Part shown: positions 55,101-64,000 of the stretch, piece after piece
How positions within the stretch are numbered: the first letter of the stretch is position 1
Layout: each line of letters begins with the position of its first letter
Assembly (NCBI GenBank): GCA_963853835.1
Contig: OY970824.1
Coordinates: forward strand, 45,032,227-45,096,226
Source: Calendula officinalis
Taxonomy: Eukaryota; Streptophyta; Magnoliopsida; Asterales; Asteraceae
DNA: 64,000 nucleotides
Direction: 5' to 3'
The notes under the pieces: model-generated
What the model was told of the DNA's origin: nothing
The model's input: only the letters and a program-made list of their open reading frames with translations
The model's database searches: none
Program-made: the position numbers and the translations under genes

Positions 55101-56182
55101 AGAAAATCAAGGAATTTGGATTTTCTAAAAGCATAGATGAACCTTGTGTATACGTCAGGGCTAGTGGGAGCGCGATTGTATTCCTAGTCCTATATGTTGA
55201 TGACATCTTACTCATTGGGAATGACATTCCAATTTTGAGCGATGTCAAGACATTTCTTGGAAAATGTTTTTCCATGAAGGACTTAGGAAATGCATCGTAC
55301 ATCTTGGGAATCAAGATCTATCGAGATAGATCTAAGAGGCTTCTCGGTTTGAGTCAAAGTGCATATATTGACAAAGTTCTAAAACGGTTTAGAATGGAGG
55401 ATTCCAAGAAAGGGAATCTTCCTATGTTGCATGGAGTGACTTTGAGCAAGGCTCAATGTCCAAGTTCCGATAAGGAACGTGACGTAATGAAGAAGATCCC
55501 TTATGCTTCGGCAGTTGGATCTATCATGTACGCCATGCTATGCACAAGACCTGATGTATCTTGTGCGTTGAGCGTGACAAGTAGATATCAGGCAAACCCC
55601 GGAGAAGCTCATTGGATAGCCGTCAAGAACATCTTGAAATATCTTCGAAGAACGAAGGATATGTTCTTGGTATATGGTGGTATGGAAGAGTTGCGTGTAG
55701 TTGGATACACAGACGCAAGCTTCCAAACTGATAGGGATGATTTCCGATCGCAATCGGGTTATGTATTCCTATTGAATGGTGGTGCTGTGAGTTGGAGGAG
55801 CTCCAAGAAAGACACAGTTGCTGATTCGACGACAGAATCAGAATACATTGCAGCAAGCGAAGCTGCAAAAGAAGCTGTGTGGATGAAGAAATTCATCAAT
55901 GACTTGGTAGTGGTTCCTAGCATTGCTGACCCCATTGAAATATTTTGTGACAATGAGGGTGCAGTAGCTTTGGCTAAGGAACCTAGAGCTCATAAAAGAA
56001 CGAGGCATATTGCTCGTAAATACCACGTTATTCGAGATAAGATTGAATGTGGTGATGTTGTCATAAGCAGAGTAGTATCGGAAGAGAATCTTGCCGATCC
56101 GTTTACTAAGCCGTTATCACAGGCTGTACATGATTCTCACACTAGGGGAATAGGTGTGAGATTAGCCAGTGATTTAGCTTGA
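52145..56182 (+). CDS. Ty1/copia Gag-Pol polyprotein, full length
   Basis: A single frame of 1345 codons opens at ATG 52145 (MASSNPTTTTNVSLRVFLEKEK) and ends at TGA 56180-56182. The capsid-like gag domain covers about residues 15-200, with a basic linker at about 205-260 and a CCHC knuckle at C269-C272-H277-C282. The protease LDTG catalytic Asp is D322. The GAG-pre-integrase HHCC zinc site is H460/H464/C491/C494. The integrase triad is D521, D584 and E620 with the canonical 35-residue gap. A Ser/Glu-rich linker (about 740-800) precedes reverse transcriptase (about 853-1100) with YVDD at 1017-1020. RNase H has D1190 in YTDASF, then DSTTESEY, and HHARKYH-like C-terminal motifs. All catalytic residues I can check are present. 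The element would form cytoplasmic virus-like particles, copy its RNA and integrate cDNA. The clade is uncertain; the RT resembles the Tork/Angela-type group. Confidence 0.96.
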   Translation: MASSNPTTTTNVSLRVFLEKEKLNGANFLDWERQLKLVLRHEGKMHLIEGPLPDEPGEDAIQAAHDAHERLTKECEDVTCLMLSTMTPDLQKQMDHLYAYELIVQLRDMFQQQAKLERYECLKNVLDRKLLEGRDVSAHVLRMKANVERLEKLGFSIGKELAVDFILRSLPTSYEQFVMNYHMHGMDKSIMELHGMLKTAESTMTKRKPNPTHPVLAIREGKVSKKKKSTPTPQGKGKGKVGAPKPKPTSAKMAKGKVPQAMTPEDADCFYCGKKGHFRRSCPTYLEELNKLKAKGVGGTSKQGMYMIELYQTSTSQNWVLDTGCGTHICNTIQVLRESERLMVGEQDLIMGNKDVVSVEAKGNVLLSFRSSFSILLKHVRYSPLVARNIISCYALYIDGFKFAFNNDGTISCHKNGDYYFKALPVNGIYEIDAHVSNKRSIMQIGSTSKDSLDKLSLWHSRLGHINKTRISKLQAIGYLESFENGSNDVCESCLLGKMTKAPFTGVCERAKGLLDIVHTDVCGPFKHLTRNNCRYFVTFIDDYSRFGYVYLIKHKSETIEVFKIFQNEVENQLGKSIKILRSDRGGEYLNLEFIDHLKNCGIVSQLTPPRTPQLNGVAERRNRTLLDMVRSMMARTQIPISFWGYALETACKLLNLVPTKKVEKTPFEIWHGSKPPLSYLRVWGCQAYVKREADDKLEPRSEKCYFIGYPKAGLGYLFYKPTENKVFVARRAVFLERELLSNEPNGKHIDLEETQDISNELPNVGTSTQPQEVGTDQEDAVETDVPPLSLRRSGRTRTEPERYGFLISEGSELLGDHDEPSTYQEAMAGPESDKWRDAMEVEMQSMKDNQVWELVDPTPSCKLVGCKWVYKVKTGMDGQIDTFKARLVAKGFTQTHGVDYDETFSPVAMLKSIRILMAIAAFHDYEIWQMDVKTAFLNGKLTEEVYMRQPEGFVHPKYPNKVCQLKKSIYGLKQASRSWNLCFDEKIKEFGFSKSIDEPCVYVRASGSAIVFLVLYVDDILLIGNDIPILSDVKTFLGKCFSMKDLGNASYILGIKIYRDRSKRLLGLSQSAYIDKVLKRFRMEDSKKGNLPMLHGVTLSKAQCPSSDKERDVMKKIPYASAVGSIMYAMLCTRPDVSCALSVTSRYQANPGEAHWIAVKNILKYLRRTKDMFLVYGGMEELRVVGYTDASFQTDRDDFRSQSGYVFLLNGGAVSWRSSKKDTVADSTTESEYIAASEAAKEAVWMKKFINDLVVVPSIADPIEIFCDNEGAVALAKEPRAHKRTRHIARKYHVIRDKIECGDVVISRVVSEENLADPFTKPLSQAVHDSHTRGIGVRLASDLA

Positions 56183-57047
56183 GTACTGTTTTAGTTTGAA
56201 TTTGATGTTTATTTTGGGAACTTGAAACAGTATTGTAATTTTGATTGTATTGATGTATAAATATGTCTATACATATGCGTGTTACAGTTACTTTCAAAAT
56301 CTTTATTGTGTTCCATCTTTGCATGTTTAAACACTTCCTAGATTTTTATCTAAACTTCCACAGTCAGTCATACTTAAATGGAAGTAAGTTATGAATGAAG
56401 GCTGAGGCAATGTGTTGGTTATGAGATATAGACACAACAATTGCCTGTGCTTGAAATGAGTTTCAAGTGACTGGAGACCCACACCCGAGTTTACTTCATG
56501 GAAATTGTCACAAGTATCTCGGGATGATAATATCATTTCATCCTTAGACCAGAGATTCATGAGATTCCAAAGCATAAGTTTACTTTACTTAGATTAATGC
56601 TCTAACGCGGTTCGTAAATGGCTGTTATAAGGGGCTTAGTTGGGTAAGGATAACTTATGTGTAGGGACTATGTAGTCAAAAGGATTTGTACCTCAATGAA
56701 GAGAGATATCCATGGGCCCCTCGATGATTTAGCGCTGACACCTAAAAGCATGGCCATGCTCGAGTTATATTGAAAATGGTTCAATTACAACTCATTTTGG
56801 TCACCACTAAATAAAAGATCGAGAAACATAATCGTGAACGATCTGGAGAATGACGACATTAATCCATGTCTCGTGTTCACTAGGATATCGCGTACAAAGG
56901 GATGATACGATCACTTATCTAAATGAACCATCATTTATATGATTGGTAGTTGTCGAGGATGACGTAACTCATGCTGACTTGGGGACAAAGATGCCTAGCT
57001 AGGGCCGCTCTTTGTTTGTGATACCAATAACACGTCGTGTCGTGTGC
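56183..57047 (+). other. D 3' untranslated region
   Basis: Noncoding. It has blocks shared with A and B: GAGAGATATCCATGGGCCCC near 56701-56720, the GGCC palindrome at 56748-56759 and a CCTAGCTAGGGCCGCT block near 56992-57008. A GGATGA/TCATCC hairpin lies near 56522-56544. Confidence 0.75.
56748..56759 (+). other. GGCC-loop palindrome, D copy
   Basis: GCAT-GGCC-ATGC is a perfect 12-bp palindrome, identical to the B2 copy and with different arms from the B1 and A1 copies. Confidence 0.65.
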
Positions 57048-57058
57048 AAGTGGGAGTT
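57048..57058 (+). other. Polypurine tract of D
   Basis: AAGTGGGAGTT directly precedes the 3' LTR. Confidence 0.9.
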
Positions 57059-57903
57059 TGTTAGAATTCGTGACTTAATCACTGATGATTAAACTGTCAG
57101 AATCGTAACCTTAATCATTGGTGATTAAAGTGTTAGATTTGTAATAGCTTAATCATTGATGATTGAACTGTCAGATTCGTGGCAACTTAATCATTGGTGA
57201 TTAAACTGCCGGACTCGTGACAGCTTAATCATAAGTGATTAAATTGTCAGAATTTAGTGCCCACCGACACACATGTACGGGTATCATGGCCGATGATGCA
57301 CGAGCCTATCGGGTCACACGCCGGGGGAATTCCTTTCCGATAACACTTAAATTAAGAGAGATAAATAAAGATGTTGGGAGAAATAAAAGTGGCTTTTATT
57401 TCATTGGACCATTTAATGGACCAATGCATGTGAAGGAAAGCCACCACTTTTCCACATGCTTGCTTTAATTCCATTGGACCACTTTTTGGTCCAATGCATG
57501 TAGAGCTTTTCCACCCACCTTCACATGCTCTCTTATCTATATAAGAGAGATGTGGGAGGTTGATTACAAATAATGCAAAATCGTTTTCTCTCTAAAAACA
57601 TAAGTGTTTGGTTGCCGAAATTCTAAGAAGAGGTCTTGAGCATTTTCGGTGTCGGGTTAGCAACTCGAAAGGGATCGCTCACTCGGTGTGGATCAACGGT
57701 AGAGGGGAACGATTTCGTGACCTTCATCCATTAGAGAGTTCATCATTATCTTGCGGGTGTCTTCGAGGGTATGATGTTCTCTCCATCTTCTTTGTTGCAC
57801 GATTTGGGTTTAGAGATTCGGTCATTGGTGGATCTTGGTGGTTAAATATTTTTCTATTAAATATACGTTTCCGCTGCGTTTTAGAACCCACCAAAATCCA
57901 ACA
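57059..57903 (+). repeat. 3' LTR of D (845 bp)
   Basis: It has the same ends and length as the 5' LTR. The two substitutions seen are GGTCCA to GGACCA near 57427 and ATCACT to ATCGCT near 57674. Confidence 0.95.
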
Positions 57904-57908
57904 ATAAT

Positions 57909-59628
57909 TCCCTAATAGGAATAATGGATATTTGAAAAATCCAAGAAATGACTTTGGCATTAAATGAGATTCTTAAAAGATACTAATACACTTAAGAATT
58001 GGAAGTATCATTTCAAGTGTCTTATACTTATTAGATACAGTAATCAATGAAAGTCATGATTCACTTCAAAGGAATGTTGGATATTCGCAAATCCAAAGGA
58101 TGACTTTGATAATTGATTAATTCTTAAAGGGTTAAACTATAAATTTTGACTAGGTCAAAAGTAGTAATTTAAGTTATTCTTATTTCCAAAAAAATTAGTG
58201 GAGCTATGACTAACATATTCATTAGAGGTACTAATGAATATAGTAAGTTAGTTAGGATATTGACAACAAGGTTTTACCAAGTCGTTAGCCAAAGAGTTAA
58301 GAGAAATGATAAATGATCGTTGATTAGATTATTGCAAGCCTAATAGCGTGGTCACAAGTTTTGTGATTAATTAATGCAAATCTAATAGGATATTCACACT
58401 CCAGTGAATAAGTTAATCATTCAACGAAATTTCTTTAACTAGTAATGATATATCTACAAATCAAGTAACTAAAAGAGGTTTTAGTTACAAGGAGAATTTT
58501 ATGAATTCAAGAAACTAAGGAGTTAATTTCCAATCCTCCTATGTTTACCGAATTGCATAAAAGGCAAGACTAGAATATGTTCTAGAATGTTGCAAGAACA
58601 AAATCTAGCAAATGCAAAAGAAATAGTATTTTCAAAATATTTGTCTTATGTCTTTAGTTTAATAGAAATGACTGGTTTAGTGATAAAGTTACAATTAAGG
58701 TTGTAAAAGTCATTAAGTAATCAACACGAACAAAAGGAATAAATAATGATCCAGTAATAATTCTGTATCTATGTCCAGTGAGGAATAATACATGAGTTAG
58801 CATCATTTTTATTCAGAATTTGTATGTTTTACAACATCCATGAATAAAAGTTTCTTTATTCAAAAAGATATAAATCCGTGACTACTCGTCTTGGTGGGAA
58901 CCTTGATGGGACGTTAACGTCATCGCGATATTTGGTGGTAGATTCGAAGTTCTTCGAAGATAGCTACACAAGTTTTTTTGTGTAAACCAAATATCGGTGA
59001 TATTCTGTTGGAGCTCGACGAATATCGGATTGACCACCGTGATAATACTTTGTGGTTGAAAAGTTCAAAAGTATTATTCACTAGGATTGTCCTTAAGCCA
59101 GAGGTATTTGGTTTGGGATACAATGACTAATGTGCTTTGGTTCGTCTTAGACTATTCTGAAATATGATTGTCATAAGAGGCCTTACTGGGTACAAAGGAA
59201 TTTGTATTTTGAATCGAAATATAACAAGATGGTAATTGCACCTACTTTTTAGGAGAGATATTTAGGGGTCCTTTGACATGATGAGATAACTGGAAAGTGC
59301 ATGGCCATGCCCAAACGAACTGATTTGTTCTTTGTCGTTTATCACAACAGTTTGAATCAAGAAGTCATGAAATGATTTCGAATACAGGAGTTGATATTTT
59401 CACCATGCTCGTATTCGTTATCACAAATATCATGCTGCAAGGGATAACCCTAACATAGTTGCCCAAGAAGTAGAGACAGAGTGTTCTTTACTAGGAGACG
59501 CTATTAAAGAGTTTTTTCAAAACTATACCTGGGTTACATAAACTGTTTTTATGGGGTTGGTTACCTACATGCCCATCTAGAAGGCCACTGTAGCTCGTAT
59601 CATTAAGACAAAGGTTACAAACTTGCAT
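57909..59628 (+). other. B2 post-gag region, right of D
   Basis: This continues the hairpin units of family B after the D insertion. It includes ATTCAC/GTGAAT (58392-58409), the AATATC/GATATT and ACCAC/GTGGT hairpins near 58990-59056, and the GGCC palindrome at 59299-59310. No pol motifs. Confidence 0.7.
59299..59310 (+). other. GGCC-loop palindrome, B2 copy
   Basis: GCAT-GGCC-ATGC is perfect. The equivalent B1 site differs in one base on each arm. Confidence 0.65.
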
Positions 59629-59639
59629 AAGTGGGAGTC
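59629..59639 (+). other. Polypurine tract of B2
   Basis: AAGTGGGAGTC directly precedes the TG of the 3' LTR. Confidence 0.85.
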
Positions 59640-60654
59640 TGAAGGATTTATGTGCACAGTTAGTCAACCTATGATGATACATCCATGCATACGAAACACT
59701 TAAGGGTCACACCGGTGAGTGCATGTAATACGAGTAAGATATGTAATGATACTTGGAAGAGGATTTATTCATAATAAGTCATTTATGAATCAAGTTAAGT
59801 ATTAAGTCAAGTTTGACTTATTACTAGATTAGTTTATCTAACTAATTAATACAAGTATTTGTACATTTACTAGTTGAGTAAATATACAATGTGTTAATTA
59901 AAGATTATCCATAACATGATTTAAAGTAATTAAATCATATAGTAATTGGATAATATTATTGTATAAATTATATAAAGGTTATTATATAATTAATTATTAA
60001 AAGTGTAAATACAAGTATATAATTCGTGTATATGGGTACCGAATTATTAAGTGTATTAATACTAGACATTTAATAGTTAAGTGCAATAATAAAAAGAATA
60101 ATAAACTATAAGGGAAGGAAACGTAAAAAGGAAAGTTTAATTAAAGATTTGATCTTAATTAAACTAGAGGGTCCTAAGCGCAACTTATTTATCTATAAAT
60201 AAGAGGCGCCTTAGGGTAACCCTAAAACCCCTTGCATTGTGCACGAATTCTTTCCCTTGTCTCTCCCTAGTTTCGTCCGAATAGAGGGAAGAACACAAGC
60301 CTTGTGTTCTTCGTTCTTCGTTCGTTCTTCGTGTTCTTCAAGTTCTTGAAGATCCAAGTTCATTACATCAACCAACTAGAAGGTTTCTCGTTGTGTTCAT
60401 CATCAGTGGATCTATCTTAAGCATTAACTAAGGTATGTTTTGGGAAACCCTTTTCCCTCTCCCCTCTTGTTCGACCGAAACCAACCAAGAACCCTTTAAG
60501 GATTAGGTTTAATCCCACTTCTGCTTTTAGGGATTAAATCAGCTAGTTGGTTTCAACCGGGCAAGAACAAGTTCATGTTCTTGGTCAGTATGGTTCGAAC
60601 CAAGTGACTAGGACGTTGACCCAAGTGGTCAATCAGTGTCAATGAAACCCTTTA
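59640..60654 (+). repeat. 3' LTR of B2 (1015 bp, internal deletion)
   Basis: It is homologous to 44059-45175. About 100 bp are missing near 60494, where the CCCT of AGAACCCT joins TTAAGGATTAGG. The end reads CCCTTTA instead of CCCTTCA, a single substitution in the terminal CA. Confidence 0.9.
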
Positions 60655-60659
60655 AACTA

Positions 60660-62388
60660 GTAGTTCAACAAAGAATTGTTAATCCCCAACCAGACCCACC
60701 GGTTGATGAAGAAGAAACAAGCAACCCTCGTAGGTCCAGTAGACCACGCCAAGAACCAGTTAGGTATCTTAGATTCATGATGGATGAAGATGATGGATGT
60801 CTACTAGAACCACTGACCTACAGCGAGGCTGCTGACGGCATGGGGTCTGAAAGATGGCTCGAGGCTATGGAAGCAGAGATGCAATCCATGTATGACAACC
60901 AAGTTTGGGTGTTATCAGACTTGCCACCACAGTCACGTACTGTTGGATGCAAGTGGGTTTTCAAGAAGAAAAATGACATGGATGCGAATGTGCATACTTA
61001 TAAAGCACGACTTGTCGCGAAGGGTTTCACGCAAACACATGGTGTGGATTATTCTGAAACCTACTCGCCAGTCGCCATGCTTAAGTCTATTAGAATTCTT
61101 ATGGCCATATCAGAATATTACGACTATGAGATATGGCAAATGGATGTTAAAATTGCCTTCCTTAACGGGGAGTTGAATGAGGACGTATTCATGATACAAC
61201 CGGATGGTTTTACTGATCCAAAGAATCCTGATAAAGTGTGCAAATTGCTAAAATCCATTTATGGATTGAAGCAAGCATCTAGAAGTTGGAACTTACACTT
61301 TGACAAAAGAATCAAAGAATTTGGTTTTGTCAAGAGTGAGTTCGAGGCGTGTGTCTACACAAAATTCAGTGGGAGCATAGTAATCTTCCTAGTCTTGTAT
61401 GTTGATCACATACTGCTCATAGGAAACGATATACCAGCATTACAAGGAGTAAAATCCTGGTTAGGTAAATGTTTCCAGATGAAAGACTTGAGAGAAGCCA
61501 CGTTTATACTGGGTATAAAGATCTACAGAGATAGATCTAGGCGGCTTATTGGACTTAGTCAAAGTACATACATTGACAAAGTACTGAAGAGATTCAATAT
61601 AAGTGATTCCAAGAGAGGTCTCATTCCAATGACACATGGCATTACACTGAGCAAAGCTCAGAGTCCTACATCTAGCAAGGAAATAGCTAGGATGAGTTTG
61701 GTACCATATGTTTCGACAATTGGATCAATAATGTATGCCATGTTATGTACTAGGCCCGCTATTGCTTACTCCATAAGTCTTACGAGCAGATATCAAAAGA
61801 ACCCTGGTGAGGCCCATTGGGTGGCTGTCAAGAACATTCTCAAGTACTTGAGAAGGACGAAAGAAGTTCTTGGTATTTGGAGGTTCGATGAGAGAATTGC
61901 GTGTAACTGGTTACACAGATGCAAGCTTCCAAACTGATAGAGACGATTACAAATCACAATCGGGATTTGTATTCACACTAAACGGAGGAGCTATATCTTG
62001 GAAGAGTCAGAAACAAGATACGATAGCAGATTCGACTACAGAGGCTGAGTACATTGCCGCAAATGATGCTGGAAAGGAAGCCATGTGGCTTAAGAATTTT
62101 ATCGAGGATCTTAGAGTTATTGCCAGTATCTCTAGACCCATCGAAATATTCTGTGATAATAGTTGAACAATAGCGCAAGCTGTTGAGCCAAGAGAGCATC
62201 AAAAGACCAGGCATGTACGCAGAAAATATCACCTCATACGTGAGTATGTTAGAGAGGGTGATATTACAATTAATAAAATACCAACGGATGACAACGTTGC
62301 TGACCCGTTGACAAAACCACTAGCTGGACCAAAGTATGAGAAACATACACACACTATAGGCATGCAGTACCTAGATATTGGTAGCTAG
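60660..62388 (+). pseudogene. A2 polyprotein C-terminal part (RT, RNase H), broken
   Basis: This resumes the A2 frame right of B2, from VVQQRIV onward. A Ser/Arg linker is followed by RT (KWVFKKKNDM, KARLVAKGFTQTHGVDY, DVKIAFLNG). The catalytic box reads YVDH (about 61397-61408), with the second Asp replaced by His. A base loss near 61863 shifts the frame before RNase H (GYTDASFQTDRDDYKSQSG, DSTTEAEYIA). A TGA at about 62164-62166 lies in the FCDN region. The frame otherwise runs on through KTRHVRRKYH to TAG 62386-62388. With the protease Asp also lost upstream, this copy is catalytically dead several times over. Confidence 0.9.
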
Positions 62389-63247
62389 TAATTTTGATTA
62401 GATTCATAGACATGTTTGAAATCGATACATTATGTAATAACATTTCGTGGGATTTAAATAGGAGGTTTTACGTAATATTTTCACATTGTCTATTCTTAAC
62501 ATGTTTTAAACCTATCCTTGATACACAAAGTTTTGAGTATCTAAATGTATGTGGTTGCTTGAATTTAGTGGTAGCTAGATTCAGAAGTTAATACCATTAT
62601 GAATATTTATCTATTCATAGTTATTGAATAGAGATACAAGTATTGTTAAAATAAACATTCATAGATGTTTACAGAGTTTGCTAAACATTAGACATGAGAA
62701 AAAGATCGATATTACTTCATGGAGCTCATGCATAAGTAATTTCGAGTAGATGTCCTCTGACCTGAGACATTTGGTTTGAGACGCGACAACTTCTGATCTT
62801 TAGCATTTATCTAACGTCACACCGTAAAAGGGTGATCATAAGGAACCAGACTAAGACAGCGGAAGTCGTGGGCAAGATAACGCAAATTGTCAAGATGGAA
62901 TTTGCACCTTCTTTAACTAGAAGAGATATTTCATGGCCGCTCGACGATTAAGACTACTGAAATGTGTGGTCGCGCTCGGAGAATGATTAGATCATTCGGT
63001 AATCCGTTACTGCAGAAAGACGAAATCAGTGTCGAGAAAATTCGAGTATATAGAACAAGATCCCTGCTACATGTCTATTACTAAAATTAAGAAATATCAT
63101 GATGCAAAAGGAAAATCTGTTAGTGTTATTCATTTATGAATATTATCTCTGGATGTAAGAGTTCTTATAACGTGTTATCCTAAATGTCTGGCTAGGGACC
63201 GCTTTAGACCAACGATGATCAGTAAGTGATACTTAACTTGCACAAGT
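62389..63247 (+). other. A2 3' untranslated region
   Basis: Collinear with 2655-3511 of A1. It includes a wobble version of the GGCC palindrome (62964-62975). It ends at a deletion that removed the polypurine tract. Confidence 0.75.
62964..62975 (+). other. GGCC-loop palindrome, A2 copy (decayed)
   Basis: GTGT-GGTC-GCGC. The arms still pair with T-G wobbles but the loop has changed to GGTC. Confidence 0.45.
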
Positions 63248-63398
63248 GTGTTCAGGTGGTGCAGTAGAGGTGGATCATTATTTAGCAATCTAAAGGTAGT
63301 GTTCTTCATCTTATTCTTCTTGTGATCTCATTGACTAGTAGAGATCCGGTATGTGGGATTTAAGTTCCGCCATGTGAATCCTACAAGGTTTTCCTACA
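63248..63398 (+). repeat. Truncated family A LTR (last 151 bp)
   Basis: It begins in the middle of U5 at GTGTTCAGGTGGTGCAG and ends TTTTCCTACA. It is followed directly by a PBS and leader, so it serves both as the 3' end of A2 and the 5' end of a partial element A3. Confidence 0.85.
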
Positions 63399-63399
63399 G

Positions 63400-63803
63400 T
63401 GGTATCAGAGCTTCCTACTAATCTAAATGAGATTCGGTTGAGTTTCTTTTCATCTAGAAAAGAACCCTAGGATTTTTCGAATCCAAGTATGTGGTTATTC
63501 AAGTTCATGAATGATCATTGGATTAAATAGGGTTCTAGATAAAAAGAAATTAGGTTTCTTTTTTTTCTTCCCTCTTTGTTTTTACGATTTTTATATACAT
63601 ATATATATTAATATTAAGTTTTTTTTTATCTTAGAAAGAAACCTAGTAAGTTTAATCCAAGAAAATTGTTCAAGATTATGAACAATTGGATTAAATAGGT
63701 TTCAAGATTAAAGAGATTATGTTACTTTTTGTTTAGTAAGAAAAACCCTAGAATGTTTGATCCAAGAAAAGTTGTTCAAGTTTATGAATAATTGGATTGA
63801 ATA
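63400..63803 (+). mobile_element. Partial family A element A3 (PBS and leader only)
   Basis: The PBS TGGTATCAGAGC is at 63400-63411. The leader is collinear with 40053-40450, including the first two compound hairpins. It stops inside the third hairpin, where gypsy C gag begins. Confidence 0.85.
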
Positions 63804-64000
63804 CAAAGGGAATAAGTATCAGAAGACTAAGAGCTATGCTGCCTCTAACCAAAGTAACAACAATCAGTCTAATCCTGATGCAAAGCCTTATGCTGGAAGC
63901 AAGCCGAAGTGCAACAAGTGTAATTGGCACCGTGATGGTCAGTGTGAGAAGTGCTACAAATGTGACCGCTGGGGTCACAATTTCAGAAAGTGTTCGTCTA
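63804..64000 (+). pseudogene. Gypsy element C gag, C-terminal zinc-knuckle part (partial)
   Basis: The frame from 63805 is open to the window end. It reads KGNKYQKTKSYAASNQ, an Asn/Ser-rich spacer, then KCNKCNWHRDGQC and a CCHC knuckle CYKCDRWGHNFRKC. This is the typical nucleocapsid end of plant Ty3/gypsy gag. It is the continuation of the gag that A2 interrupted at 39364, with the stretch between the two parts deleted. It is scored as a pseudogene because the upstream part is broken. Confidence 0.85.

Larger units (their letters stand above)
49504..57903 (+). mobile_element. Copia element D, complete and apparently intact (8400 bp)
   Basis: The LTRs are 845 bp each (49504-50348 and 57059-57903) with perfect target duplications ATAAT (49499-49503 and 57904-57908). 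By eye the LTRs differ at two positions only (near 49872 and 50119 of the 5' copy). PBS, polypurine tract and an uninterrupted 1345-codon polyprotein are present. It is the youngest insertion in the nest, lying inside B2, which lies inside A2. Confidence 0.95.
44059..60654 (+). mobile_element. Family B element B2, containing D
   Basis: The 5' LTR is 44059-45175 and the 3' LTR 59640-60654. The target duplications are AACCA (44054-44058) and AACTA (60655-60659), one substitution apart. The interior holds a leader, a broken gag, and a pol-less tail split by D at 49504-57903. A MITE lies in the leader. Confidence 0.92.
39365..63398 (+). mobile_element. Copia family A, copy A2 (interrupted by B2)
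   Basis: It has a 5' LTR 39365-40039, PBS 40041-40052, structured leader, gag-protease-integrase (41900-44058), insertion B2 (44059-60654), then RT-RNase H (60660-62388), a 3' region and a truncated LTR (63248-63398). It is inserted in the gag of gypsy element C. The polypurine tract and most of the 3' LTR are deleted. Confidence 0.9.

Overview
The window is repeat-dense plant nuclear DNA. It consists almost entirely of nested LTR retrotransposons with a few DNA transposons, and it holds one recognisable scrap of an ordinary host gene. The spliceosomal intron structure, the iMet-type primer sites (TGGTATCAGAGC) and the Ty1/copia and Ty3/gypsy families point to a eudicot. The overall style resembles large Asteraceae genomes, but that is an inference. 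No rRNA, tRNA, CRISPR array or intact host gene was seen.

Left part (1-17377). This starts with the 3' half of a broken copia element (family A, copy A1, 3' LTR 3523-4215) that sits inside a PIF/Harbinger transposase pseudogene (4216-5015). Two adjoining exons of a plastid cysteine desulfurase-like gene follow on the minus strand (5751-5991), cut by a short-LTR copia element F (5992-6580). Next come a Stowaway-like MITE (6653-6966), a TA microsatellite and two related terminal-inverted-repeat elements, H1 (7650-9037) and H2 (9052-17240). H2 contains a complete minus-strand copia element E (9506-16131, TSD AATAC).

Right part (17378-64000). The base layer is a Ty3/gypsy element C: long 5' LTR, PBS, an acidic extra ORF, then an intron-containing gag. 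It was invaded repeatedly. A gag-only (TR-GAG-like) copia-type family B has three main copies: B1 (19244-28402), B3 on the minus strand (31582-38385, with a detached LTR at 30072-30950 after a duplication of C sequence), and B2 (44059-60654). Copy A2 of family A (39365-63398) is inserted in C gag. B2 is inserted in A2, and a young element D with a full-length 1345-codon polyprotein (49504-57903, TSD ATAAT) is inserted in B2. The nest is four deep: C > A2 > B2 > D. C gag resumes at 63804 after a deletion.

The most unusual signal is at RNA level. The untranslated leaders of families A, B and D are tandem arrays of compound hairpins whose stems differ between repeats yet stay complementary, often through G-U pairs. 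A further covarying stem-loop lies upstream of gag in all three families. A 12-nt 'stem-GGCC-stem' palindrome in their 3' regions keeps its loop while its stem covaries. Families A and B also share LTR ends, polypurine tract context and leader motifs, so B may have been packaged and integrated by an A-type element although its gag resembles that of D. All of this was read by eye; covariance statistics and folding were not run.
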